Source: CAG-964 sp902789345
Lineage (GTDB): Bacteria; Bacillota; Clostridia; Oscillospirales; Acutalibacteraceae
Direction: 5' to 3' (one strand)
NCBI GenBank assembly: GCA_052117325.1
Contig: JBQKJJ010000009.1
Length of the DNA: 64,000 nucleotides
Under the pieces are notes generated by a model, which did no database searches, was not told the origin of the DNA, and saw only the letters and a program-made list of their open reading frames with translations. Shown piece after piece: positions 43,719 to 51,509 of this stretch; position 1 is the first letter of the stretch; the number at the start of each line of letters is the position of its first letter. Made by a program: the position numbers and the translations under genes.

Positions 43719-43958
43719 ATGTGGCAATACGAAAAAAAGCTGCAATTCCCGATTAATATAAAAAATCCAAACCCCAAAATGGCACAGATCATCCTTTCAC
43801 AGTACGGAGGCCCTGACGGCGAGCTTGCAGCGTCTCTACGCTACCTAACTCAACGCTTTTCTATGCCGTATCCCGAACTTAAAGCCGTACTGACTGATAT
43901 TGGTACCGAAGAATGTGGCCCTATAAGTTGTTGCATAACCTCTTATTATTGCAATTGA
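43719..43958 (+). CDS. cotJC: Spore coat protein CotJC, N-terminal segment (65 native residues)
   Basis: The frame reads MWQYEKKLQFPINIKNPN...YPELKAVLTDIGTEE, the N-terminal third of CotJC, and then passes at 43914 into 14 foreign codons (CGPISCCITSYYCN) and a stop. The break falls in the metal-binding GTEELAHLEM motif. The remaining part of the gene is at 12932-13363 in the same orientation. Joined at the GAAT core, the two give an uninterrupted 208-residue CotJC, close to the usual family length. The promoter and ribosome sites are on this side, so transcription of a repaired gene would begin here. Confidence 0.93.
   Translation: MWQYEKKLQFPINIKNPNPKMAQIILSQYGGPDGELAASLRYLTQRFSMPYPELKAVLTDIGTEECGPISCCITSYYCN
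43896..43935 (+). other. Hybrid recombination site (attL-like) at the cotJC N-terminal junction
   Basis: Left arm GATATTGGTACCGAA is cotJC; right arm TGTGGCCCTATAAGTTGT is the foreign side. The core GAAT is at 43911-43914. The right arm reversed (ACAACTTATAGGGCCACA) matches the recombinase-side arm at 12910-12924 (ACAACTTATGCAGCCA) in 13 of 16 positions. Confidence 0.8.
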
Positions 43959-44114
43959 GAAAATTATTAACTTAGCCCATAAAATAAAAAATCCCTCCAA
44001 ACCTTAAACGGTTTAGAGAGCTGCATTATTTTGTTCGGGCATGACAAAATCAGCCCACCAAAGCACCGTTTTTTTATTTGGTGGACTATGCTACCAAATT
44101 TTTTGATAATAAAA

Positions 44115-44155
44115 GAGCCGACAAACTGTGAGGTATCCCACAAGTTCATCGGCTC
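44115..44155 (-). terminator. Terminator hairpin, GAGCCGA family, copy 1
   Basis: GAGCCGA...TGTGAGG and CCCACA...TCGGCTC pair imperfectly with T-rich sequence after it on the minus strand. Related copies are at 48826, 50867 and 52908. Confidence 0.75.
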
Positions 44156-44313
44156 TGTGTCTTAGCAGCTGGCACTTCTACTTTTGTGATATTCAGTTGT
44201 TTTGCATTTATCAATGTCTGCTTATGGCACTTGGGACAAAACAGATGGAAACTCTTTTGCTATCTATCCGCCGTATCTACACTCTTGTTTTTGTAACGCT
44301 GACGGGCAGAATA
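44146..44313 (-). pseudogene. Remnant of a cysteine-rich KTR-domain gene
   Basis: Minus-strand translation gives FHLFCPKCHKQTLINAKQL and KVEVPAAKTQSR-stop at 44146, preceded by a broken FCPS...NKTRV part with stops and a frameshift. This is the pattern of the small cysteine-rich KTR proteins of Tn916-type elements (CPxC, KTR, CPKC, AKTQSR). The gene is dead, but its terminator hairpin remains. Confidence 0.65.
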
Positions 44314-44382
44314 TAAACTTTTCTTTTTGCATTAGGTATATTTTTTCCAACAAGTGACAACCCTATCTAGTTATTGCTACAA

Positions 44383-44604
44383 TTATGATTTTGTAATTTT
44401 TGCAAATAAATAGATTGCTGCTGCAAAAAACAATACGGACAAAACAACGCCAAAAATTTTCCCGATAAGCATAGGACTTTTTATTGCTAACATAACTCCA
44501 AGAAAAATCACAAAACCGCACACTATCGTTACAATGATATATCTTAACCACTTCGGTATTTTGGGGTTGTTTATCAAATCTGCTATAAAAGGCTCCAAAA
44601 TCAT
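44383..44604 (-). CDS. Small membrane protein, last gene of a regulator operon
   Basis: About 73 residues from an ATG at 44604 with two membrane helices (YIIVTIVCGFVIFLGVMLAI and IFGVVLSVLFFAAAIYLF). GGAGG precedes this ATG closely; a longer frame starts at 44643. Function unknown. It overlaps or abuts two other membrane-protein genes on the same strand. Confidence 0.55.
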   Translation of the reverse strand: MILEPFIADLINNPKIPKWLRYIIVTIVCGFVIFLGVMLAIKSPMLIGKIFGVVLSVLFFAAAIYLFAKITKS

Positions 44605-44617
44605 CCCTCCATTTCTG

Positions 44618-44896
44618 CTATTTATCTTTGTCCACAGGCACATTTATTTTCTTTCGTTTCAAAAGTACAACGATACCACTTTTCACACCGAACACCGCAA
44701 TGTATAACATTATGTACAACCCTATGTGGAGCCAAATGCTTTCACTACGAAATACTTTTATTGACAGTATATCAACTAACGCAAATATTCCCGTAATCAA
44801 CACAAGGTCTATGATAATGTTAATCACCTTTCTTTTCAGTTCCTTCGTGGATATACACGCCTTTCTAACTTCATTTTGATTTTTTCTCAAAGGCAT
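44618..44896 (-). CDS. Small membrane protein with two or three helices
   Basis: The 92-residue protein has hydrophobic segments VINIIIDLVLITGIFALVDIL and IGLYIMLYIAVFGVKSGIVVLL and a basic tail. It overlaps the end of the Xre-membrane gene by 26 bp. No function can be assigned. Confidence 0.55.
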   Translation of the reverse strand: MPLRKNQNEVRKACISTKELKRKVINIIIDLVLITGIFALVDILSIKVFRSESIWLHIGLYIMLYIAVFGVKSGIVVLLKRKKINVPVDKDK

Positions 44897-45857
44897 TAGT
44901 AATTACAACGATAGCAGGAAATATTACTACCACAACAACCAAAATTACCCAACTCTGCCCCCAATTATTTGATAATAAACTGTATCCTAAATAAATTGCT
45001 GTTGCAATTATCCAATATGCAATATATATAGCACCGGAAATAGACGGTTTTTCCTTCTTCTCTTTAGAATATTCGCCCTCTTGCAAGAGTTTTTCATAGC
45101 TTGACCATATAATACCCGTCTTGATAAAACAAATCACACCTACGCCTGCAATGAGAAACGAAAGGGAAAGCATAATCGTTAAAAACAGGTAATTATCGGA
45201 GTCAATTATCGCTCCGACAAAAAGAGGAATTAACGCAGCAATACACAAAAAAGCGCCTACAATATTATGCCTTGTGTGCAAATCTTTGTATTGTGCTTTG
45301 CGTTCTTTAACCATTCCGCTTACGCCATACTCGGTTTCAAAATTTTCTTTTTCCAAATATTCAAAGGGAGCGGTTTTGTTACCGCTTGATATAAACATTC
45401 CGGCGGCTATTGCTACAAGAATAATAATAACAATCATTCCAATTCCACCGGCAATATCTTCGTTCAAGATACCTGCCGTACTTTCGCTAATTGCACCCAA
45501 CACCAAAAGAGCTATCGGAGATAAGATACACAAAAAAGCAGCATACGCTATTGTTTTAGATGTCCTTAATTTTACAGAAAGAAAAGCATTTGCTTCCTCC
45601 ATAGATACACGCTTTAATGACGACACATCATTGGACGAGTTAATATGCTCGGCCTCTTCAATTTCGTCTTTAAGTAAATAATCTGTACTTACTCCAAATA
45701 GTTTGGAAAGGCGTATCATTTTTTCAAGGTCCGGAACAGATTGTGCTCCCTCCCATTTTGAAACAGATTGTCGTGTCACATTCATTTGTTCAGCTAACTC
45801 CTCTTGCGACCAACCTGCTTTTTTTCGTAACAAAATAAGCTTATCAGCAAAAATCAT
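44871..45857 (-). CDS. Xre-type regulator fused to membrane helices
   Basis: From the ATG at 45857, which has AGGAGG before it, the protein is 328 residues. The N-terminal HTH (FADKLILLRKKAGWSQEELAEQMNVTRQSVSKWEGAQ) is followed by about six membrane helices (from about residue 105). Membrane-anchored Xre regulators of this type are common in Firmicutes and may sense envelope signals. Two small membrane-protein genes follow in the same operon. Confidence 0.8.
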   Translation of the reverse strand: MIFADKLILLRKKAGWSQEELAEQMNVTRQSVSKWEGAQSVPDLEKMIRLSKLFGVSTDYLLKDEIEEAEHINSSNDVSSLKRVSMEEANAFLSVKLRTSKTIAYAAFLCILSPIALLVLGAISESTAGILNEDIAGGIGMIVIIILVAIAAGMFISSGNKTAPFEYLEKENFETEYGVSGMVKERKAQYKDLHTRHNIVGAFLCIAALIPLFVGAIIDSDNYLFLTIMLSLSFLIAGVGVICFIKTGIIWSSYEKLLQEGEYSKEKKEKPSISGAIYIAYWIIATAIYLGYSLLSNNWGQSWVILVVVVVIFPAIVVITNAFEKKSK

Positions 45858-46006
45858 ATTTATCCTCCTGTCAATTTGATTATTACGGTCATATTTTAGC
45901 ATTTTGTAAAGTTGCTAACCACCAACCTAGACCATTCAATATGTCAACTGACAGTTGCAACTACCAAAAACTCCCTTTTATTTCAGATTTTTGCCGAGTA
46001 TAGTGT

Positions 46007-46363
46007 TTAGTCCAATACGATGGCCTTTTTCTTTCCATTTTTCTTTCTTGGATACGCTCTGATACGGGTGACGAAATCCAGATTGATAATTTCAAGTTCG
46101 CCCGACTTCTTTTCAATGACCATACCGCCGTCATCAATTTCCTTTATCAATCCCTGTACGCCGCCGTCAATTGAAGTAATTGTATAAATGATACACTCTT
46201 CTCCGATAAACCGTTTTGCCAACTCTTTCATAACACCATTCTCCTTGTTCTGTATTTTTTGGTTCAAAATATGTCTGACTGCCGCCATTCTCCTTCGCCG
46301 TGTTATCTGTGGGATAATCACAAGAAGGAGAACGGCAAGCAAAATTAGGTAAAGACTGTTCAT
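46007..46363 (-). CDS. Membrane-anchored protein with DUF6897-like domain
   Basis: The 118-residue protein has an N-terminal membrane helix (SLYLILLAVLLLVIIPQI), a basic stretch, then a small beta-rich domain (GEECIIYTI...VQGLIKEIDDGGMVIEKK). I chose the ATG at 46363 because GGGAGG stands nine bases before it. Function unknown. It is 18 bp from the upstream unknown gene. Confidence 0.6.
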   Translation of the reverse strand: MNSLYLILLAVLLLVIIPQITRRRRMAAVRHILNQKIQNKENGVMKELAKRFIGEECIIYTITSIDGGVQGLIKEIDDGGMVIEKKSGELEIINLDFVTRIRAYPRKKNGKKKAIVLD

Positions 46364-46381
46364 TTGCACATCCCTCCCGAT

Positions 46382-46852
46382 TTATACTGAGGAGATTTTA
46401 TCTCCTGCTTTAGAATATCGCATTGATTCCTTACAATACACCGACTGATTGACAATCCAGATGAGGCACACCATAAGCGAAGGCGAGAACCCTATATCAA
46501 ACACAAGCGCACAGGCTGCAAGCACAATGGTTCTTTCCTTGTTGCCAAATGTAGCAAAACCTCCCGAATAGGATGCCCAATCAAAAAAGACTATAAGAGT
46601 TGCGCTTGTAATCCAAATCATAGCAAACAGCTTTCGGTCAATCGTATCCGAGACATCTTCACCGTCCCATGTGCCAAGCAGTTTCTTTGCATTCAGATAA
46701 ATTGGATACAGACCACCGGCACGATTACTGCCATCGCCGGCATCAACCACGGAGCAATGTGCGTCCAAAGAACGCTCCCGCTTCTTTATAATACCAACCA
46801 ATTTATCCATTCCGCCTTTTGCTGAACCATAACCAGAATAATAACCGATCAC
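46382..46852 (-). CDS. Unknown membrane protein, probably damaged at its N-terminus
   Basis: The 156-residue frame has two or three hydrophobic segments (FAMIWITSATLIVFFDWAS, TIVLAACALVFDIGF, LMVCLIWIVN). In-frame codons upstream (CAIVGGVIGYYSGYG) extend it with more membrane sequence back to a stop at about 46,900, so the start is unclear. It lies next to a decayed Xre gene and may once have been part of a regulator/membrane-protein pair. Confidence 0.45.
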   Translation of the reverse strand: MIGYYSGYGSAKGGMDKLVGIIKKRERSLDAHCSVVDAGDGSNRAGGLYPIYLNAKKLLGTWDGEDVSDTIDRKLFAMIWITSATLIVFFDWASYSGGFATFGNKERTIVLAACALVFDIGFSPSLMVCLIWIVNQSVYCKESMRYSKAGDKISSV

Positions 46853-46879
46853 GCCGCCGACAATCGCACATACAACTGA

Positions 46880-46998
46880 ACAATCAGAAGTTCAACCAGG
46901 CTAATTGTTTACCGAGATACGCCGCATAAGCGTCCCATTTCCTGCTGATTAACATTTAGCGCAGCTCTGCGTTCTTTCAAACGATTTCGCAGTATCAT
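46880..46998 (-). pseudogene. Remnant of an Xre regulator gene
   Basis: ATG at 46998 behind GGAGGGG reads MILRNRLKERRAALNVNQQE then MGRLCGVSR, followed by TAA where CAA (Gln of VSRQTIS) is expected, then TISLVE and frame loss. A single C-to-T change explains the stop. Confidence 0.6.
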
Positions 46999-47195
46999 AC
47001 AGCCCCTCCGTATTACAATTTTATTTGCTGTATGACAACTATCATTGTCAAAGCGTATTATATTATTGTCATTCAAATTTGTCAAGATGGAAGCAAAAAG
47101 TCCACAAATTCATTGCTACCAATAAATCGAAGGAAAAGCCCTCTGGCTATCTTTTACTTATTGTTTGTTGTGCATTGCAATGGCGTAAATCACTG

Positions 47196-48110
47196 TTATT
47201 TTATAAATTTTGAAACAGCTGACTTAATTTCTTCCCCATGTCCTTCCATCAAGTGTCCACCATTTTCAAAAGAAATAAAGGTACAATTCGGAATTCTTTT
47301 AACAGCTTTTTCGGTATCTGAATAGACTATCAATTTATCATCTTTTGCTTGAAAAGCCAATGTTGGCACTTGCAAATCTTCAATATTATAATCGTCATAA
47401 TTTCTTGCCATATCAAGATTGGTTACAGAGGCATCTAATACCACACCATCTTTTCTCTCATTAACAGGAAGCATACTGTAAATCGTAGACGGCTCCATCC
47501 CCATAATTGGTTCAAATAGTGGACTAATAAGAAACATTGTAAAATCATTACACAAAAATTCAGGCGGTCCTGCATATTCAGAATATTTCTCCGGCTTTTC
47601 TGCAAAAGGCATTGCAGAGCAGTATAAAATCAACCCCTTTGTGCGTTCAGGATAATCCAAAGCAAAGCGAATAGCAACGCTTCCCCCTGCCGATGTTGCC
47701 AGTAGATACACCTTATCAATGCCTAATTTATCCAGCAATTCAACATATGCTTTTGCTTGCTCAGCGGGCGTTCCGTCACCCAAAATATCACTGTCCAAAT
47801 ATCCAAACCGCGATGGTGCAATAATCCTGTAATCTAAACTTAAATCTTTGCAGGTATCATAGGCTTGGTCGTAGCCACCAAAAATCCCATGTACAGACAA
47901 AATTGCTTCACCTTCGCCGGTGTCAACATAACTCATTTTCCCATAACTCAAATTAACCGTTTCTGCCCCATAAGCGGTAAGTCGTTCTTTACTTTCTTTC
48001 ACGGCAATATTACATCGTATTCCTTGAACAATAAGATATACTGCAAGTAAAAGCAGGATACCTCCAACAATATATACCCACATATGTTTATACCAAGCCT
48101 TTCTCCTCAT
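47196..48110 (-). CDS. Membrane-anchored alpha/beta hydrolase
   Basis: From the ATG at 48110 (AAGGAAG upstream) the protein is 304 residues. One N-terminal membrane helix (MWVYIVGGILLLLAVYLIV) is followed by the hydrolase fold with oxyanion region VHGIFGGYDQ, nucleophile elbow ATSAGGS and a late His in ENGGHLMEG. The substrate is unknown. It overlaps the end of the TetR-family gene, which likely controls it. Confidence 0.82.
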   Translation of the reverse strand: MRRKAWYKHMWVYIVGGILLLLAVYLIVQGIRCNIAVKESKERLTAYGAETVNLSYGKMSYVDTGEGEAILSVHGIFGGYDQAYDTCKDLSLDYRIIAPSRFGYLDSDILGDGTPAEQAKAYVELLDKLGIDKVYLLATSAGGSVAIRFALDYPERTKGLILYCSAMPFAEKPEKYSEYAGPPEFLCNDFTMFLISPLFEPIMGMEPSTIYSMLPVNERKDGVVLDASVTNLDMARNYDDYNIEDLQVPTLAFQAKDDKLIVYSDTEKAVKRIPNCTFISFENGGHLMEGHGEEIKSAVSKFIK

Positions 48111-48112
48111 AG

Positions 48113-48727
48113 TTAGTCTTCCTTTATCCCATAAGTATTGCAAAATTCCTGTACCATTAAGGTTAATTCCTCGTTTGCTTCTTCGATCATATCAGGGTGC
48201 GTATCATATTTTTGCAACAAATAGAAAATAGGCGTGTAAAAGCGTAGTGCAATAATATGTGGATTTTCTTTCTTGATGATTTTTGCTTGTATTAAATCAC
48301 AAAATATCTTCTCTTCGTGTCTTATTGCACCATTTATAAATAAATCCTCAAACAGCTCATTTAATTTCGGATTATGATACCGTTCAATCATCAGCATTTT
48401 TCTGAATTTTGCGGCAACATCATCTTGCCAATAAAACATAAACAAACTTTTCGCAATTTCAATAATAGTTTCCATATTTGCAGTTTGATAGTTAATATCT
48501 GCTTTAGAGGTGTCGGGCAATCGCAGACAAGTCCTAATGTCTTCCATTCTTTCGGAAAAAACCTTTACGCAAGAATCAAAAATTTCTTGTTTATTTTTAT
48601 AGTGTTTATATAACGACGGAGCTTTAATGCCGACAGCATCGGCTATATCACCGACATAAACAGAACTATATCCTTTTTCAGAAAAAAGAGTGAGTGCTTC
48701 ATTTAAGATTTTTTGTTTTGTATTCAT
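48113..48727 (-). CDS. TetR-family regulator controlling the alpha/beta hydrolase
   Basis: The 204-residue protein starts with the TetR HTH (LFSEKGYSSVYVGDIADAVGIKAPSLYKHYKNKQEIF). AGGAGG precedes the ATG. Its promoter carries two palindromes made of AGCTAAT/ATTAGCT, the expected sites of autoregulation. Confidence 0.87.
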   Translation of the reverse strand: MNTKQKILNEALTLFSEKGYSSVYVGDIADAVGIKAPSLYKHYKNKQEIFDSCVKVFSERMEDIRTCLRLPDTSKADINYQTANMETIIEIAKSLFMFYWQDDVAAKFRKMLMIERYHNPKLNELFEDLFINGAIRHEEKIFCDLIQAKIIKKENPHIIALRFYTPIFYLLQKYDTHPDMIEEANEELTLMVQEFCNTYGIKED

Positions 48728-48740
48728 AAGTACCTCCTAA

Positions 48741-48793
48741 AGCTAATTGCTATTAGCTGCACTTATTATAGGCTAATTCAAATTAGCTGTCAA
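48741..48793 (-). promoter_or_regulatory. Promoter and two operators of the tetR-hydrolase operon
   Basis: On the minus strand TTGACA, 17 bp, TATAAT (perfect consensus). The palindrome GCTAATTCAAATTAGC (48772-48787) fills the spacer, and AGCTAATTGCTATTAGCT (48741-48758) lies just downstream of the -10. Confidence 0.85.
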
Positions 48794-48825
48794 TACATCT
48801 GAATAAAAGTTTACATACAAAAATA

Positions 48826-48863
48826 GAGCCGATGCCTGTGATTGCTCACAAGTTCGTCGGCTC
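48826..48863 (-). terminator. Terminator hairpin, GAGCCGA family, copy 2
   Basis: GAGCCGATGCCTGTGA and TCACAAGTTCGTCGGCTC pair; TATTTTTG follows on the minus strand. Confidence 0.75.
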
Positions 48864-49045
48864 TGTGTTTTTGTGTATGGTTCTTTGATGATAGTTACCT
48901 GTAAATTCTTTGCGTCATTCAAACTTTCCTATTTATGCTTTTGACATTAACGGGAAAAGTATTTTGGTTATGTATCTTTCCGTATCTGTAATCTTGTCTT
49001 ATTTTCGCAGACAGGACAGCACACCCAATCTACATATACCTTTCT
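48850..49045 (-). pseudogene. Remnant of a second KTR-domain gene
   Basis: The minus strand reads CCPVCENKTRLQIRKDT, then stops, a degraded CPKC part, and AKNLQVTIIKEPYTKTQSRR. Three in-frame stops (TAA, TAA, TAG) interrupt it. It begins within the last codons of the flavodoxin-ferredoxin gene. Confidence 0.7.
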
Positions 49046-49788
49046 ATTCTGCATTGTTCAATAACCTCATTTTCCAAAAGAGTAATTGCCTTTTTTGGAC
49101 ATAAACTAATGCACCTATAACACATAGTACAGTGGTTTTTTGACATTGCTTTATTTTCTTTAATATAAAGATTATTCATTGGACATACTGAAACGCATTT
49201 ACCGCATCCAATACAATCATTATTGATTTTCAATTTATCTGAGTAGTCCTTCGTCTTTTTGTAAAACCACAGTCTTTGACCAAATAGTCCAATCATATGT
49301 GCAATCAGTGTAATGCCCTCTTGAGGATAAACACCTTTTTTAATCTGTGAAGCAACATTCTCAATTTTTTCATCCGCCCGTGCAATAATGTCTCGATTTT
49401 CTTCTATTGTCTTTTTCAATAATTTGCTATCACAAACAGCGTCGGGCATACGAATATGTACTCCCCCTAAAATGGTTGCTCCACACTTTTTTAGCAGTCT
49501 TGCTGTACATCCCGCACCATCGCCACTAAAAACACCCATAGTGGCAATGCATAGTATCTTTTTGTGTTTCCAAATATCGGCGTTCTTTTTTATAAAATCC
49601 CGCACCATATACGGAGCATTGGAAAATTGCGTCGGATACCCTATAAATATCACTTCATTTTGTTGAATCGCTGTAAGTGCGTCAGGACTTTCTATTGCAA
49701 TTACCTCTGCGGACATATCAATTAGCGAAATCAATTTTTCAACACAATACTTTGTGTTACCCGTACCACTTAAATATATTCCAACCAT
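49030..49788 (-). CDS. EFR1-type flavodoxin/ferredoxin fusion protein
   Basis: The 252-residue protein has an N-terminal flavodoxin fold (GIYLSGTGNTKYCVEKLI, IGYPTQFSNAPYMVRDFI) and a C-terminal two-cluster ferredoxin (CIGCGKCVSVCPMNN and CTMCYRCISLCPKKA). EFR1-family proteins move electrons in anaerobes; the partner is unknown. The TetR gene directly upstream, 8 bp away, likely regulates it. Confidence 0.88.
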   Translation of the reverse strand: MVGIYLSGTGNTKYCVEKLISLIDMSAEVIAIESPDALTAIQQNEVIFIGYPTQFSNAPYMVRDFIKKNADIWKHKKILCIATMGVFSGDGAGCTARLLKKCGATILGGVHIRMPDAVCDSKLLKKTIEENRDIIARADEKIENVASQIKKGVYPQEGITLIAHMIGLFGQRLWFYKKTKDYSDKLKINNDCIGCGKCVSVCPMNNLYIKENKAMSKNHCTMCYRCISLCPKKAITLLENEVIEQCRIERYM

Positions 49789-49796
49789 AAGTCCTC

Positions 49797-50387
49797 CTAA
49801 AATTCACAACTAAATATTTTGATTAAATCATTCAATTTATCTTCCCATTTATGACTATAATGGACATTCTTCATTGTTGTAAGTGCCGTAAGACCATGTA
49901 CATATGCAAATAAGGCAATAACTAAGTCCTCTTTCTTGCTCTGCGACATATCAGCATCAGCAAGCAATTTTAAGATTTGCTCTTTGTATATAGTAAAAGG
50001 TCTATAATTACATTCTTCATTTCCGTCAATATCCAAATCAATTCGAATATTTCCTTGTTGGAATAAAAAACTAAAATATTGTGGCCGTTTCATAAAAAAA
50101 GAAATATATGCCTTTCCAAATTCAAGCAGAAAATCCGGAGTGTTCTTATATTTTGATACCGTATCTTCCAAGACTGCCGCAAACTGATTGGTGATGTGTG
50201 ACTGCATTTCCCGAAGCAACTGTTCTTTGTTTGAAAAATGGCTATATGGAGCTGCATGACTTACATTACAAGCCTGTGCTACCTTACGAAGGGATAATTG
50301 ATTTATCCCATACTGGTCAACCAATTCAATTCCTTTTTCTATTAGCTCATTTTTCAAATTTTTATGATGATATCTCTTCTTTTCCAT
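49797..50387 (-). CDS. TetR-family regulator of the EFR1 gene
   Basis: The 196-residue protein has the HTH INQLSLRKVAQACNVSHAAPYSHFSNKEQLL. The C-terminal region resembles the WHG-type ligand-binding domain. GGAGGG precedes the ATG. Confidence 0.87.
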   Translation of the reverse strand: MEKKRYHHKNLKNELIEKGIELVDQYGINQLSLRKVAQACNVSHAAPYSHFSNKEQLLREMQSHITNQFAAVLEDTVSKYKNTPDFLLEFGKAYISFFMKRPQYFSFLFQQGNIRIDLDIDGNEECNYRPFTIYKEQILKLLADADMSQSKKEDLVIALFAYVHGLTALTTMKNVHYSHKWEDKLNDLIKIFSCEF

Positions 50388-50402
50388 AAACGTCCCTCCA
50401 AA

Positions 50403-50446
50403 CTTTACATTGTCAACATTATACTCCTTAATCTTTACACTGTCAA
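50403..50446 (-). promoter_or_regulatory. Promoter with two direct repeats, tetR-EFR1 operon
   Basis: On the minus strand TTGACA, 17 bp, TATAAT. CTTTACACTGTCAA (50433-50446) and CTTTACATTGTCAA (50403-50416) differ at one base. The first overlaps the -35, the second lies after the -10. Confidence 0.8.
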
Positions 50447-50582
50447 GATATTGGATAAATCTATAATCAAAGCGACAACGATTTTTCTCCGCATCCCCGT
50501 CATTCTATACATAAATAATTTTCATTACCACAATTTCCCTCATACACACTCGAATGTAATTCATTCTTCCTGTCAATTCTAA

Positions 50583-50866
50583 AGCATTTTCAGCCTTTGG
50601 TCGCTCCGTGATCACTTGCGCCTAATAAGACAATATGAACTTTAGTCTCTTATGGTTAAAGTTGTATTTATATCATAAATAATATGTGACATACAATTTA
50701 TACTAATTATCAATTAAACACTCCAACAAGCCACTGCCCGGCGGTGATACTTGTAATGATGCTTGGATGTATATTTTGAATAACCACAGTAGTCGGTTTT
50801 GTTAAAGTACTTTATTGAATTTTAGTATTAGTATTAATATAAATTTATATATATTACATAAAAATC
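50583..50866. other. Intergenic stretch without recognised features
   Basis: Between the TetR promoter and the third GAGCCGA-type hairpin I see no ORF, hairpin or known motif; the sequence is AT-rich with short GC-richer patches. Confidence 0.5.
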
Positions 50867-50908
50867 CAGCCGATAAACCCGTGAGTTTACTCACAAATTT
50901 ATCGGCTG
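50867..50908 (-). terminator. Terminator hairpin, GAGCCGA family, copy 3
   Basis: CAGCCGATAAA..GTGAG and CTCAC..TTTATCGGCTG pair; GATTTTTATG follows on the minus strand. The sequence just before it reads ...SKNSR-stop, similar to the KTQSR end of KTR genes. Confidence 0.75.
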
Positions 50909-50967
50909 TTCTTACTTGTTACGGTGATTTTTGAATATGCAGTTTATTTTCATAAGCAATAATAAGT

Positions 50968-51419
50968 TTATTTTTCCAAATATACAAACTGAAGCTCATC
51001 ATTAATAGGCTTATGCTTAAATACTTTTATTCCATTTTTTGATACATTAAAATATTCTCTTTGCTTCGGGTGCTTGTAAAAAGTTCATATCGCTTGTTTG
51101 GAAAATACTGTTCAATTTCCTTTAAAAGCTTTGCTCCATACCCCTGGCGTCTATGCTGTGGGTGAACCATCAGTTTGCCTATATATACTGTTCCACTGTC
51201 TTCTTTTGCTCGTACCGAACCGATGATATTTCCGTCATCATCAAGCATTTTAAGAATAATTCCTTCCTGAAATTCACTGATAATTTCGTCCAAAGTTTGT
51301 TTTAAAGGCGGTATATCTCTGCTTCCAAATAAATCCGCCTCACTTTGATATGACAGGTATTGCAGCCGCAAAATTTCCTGCAAATCTTCATAATTCGCTT
51401 TGTAAATTTTTCTATCCAT
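50968..51419 (-). pseudogene. GNAT acetyltransferase with a frameshift near its 3' end
   Basis: The intact 130-codon frame covers nearly all of a GNAT fold: LRLQYLSYQSEADLFG, VYIGKLMVHPQHRRQGYGAKL (acetyl-CoA loop) and YELFTSTRSKENILMYQKM. It then stops at 51027, while the +1 frame continues KVFKHKPINDELQFVYLEK to a stop at 50968, the normal end of such proteins. A single-base change near 51028 separates the two. The enzyme may still work without the last strand, or this may be a sequencing error. Confidence 0.65.
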
Positions 51420-51509
51420 AATGAAAATTCCTCCGAATCTTCAATTTGCTCTTATGCAACCTATCGGTATAAAGGAATATACGTTTTAATTGATTTATTA
51501 CTACAAAAC

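Noticed and set aside
43719..43958. The 79-residue frame as a complete small protein
   Set aside because: The first 65 residues are CotJC and the last 14 have no counterpart; the break coincides with an att core whose partner lies next to the missing part of the gene.
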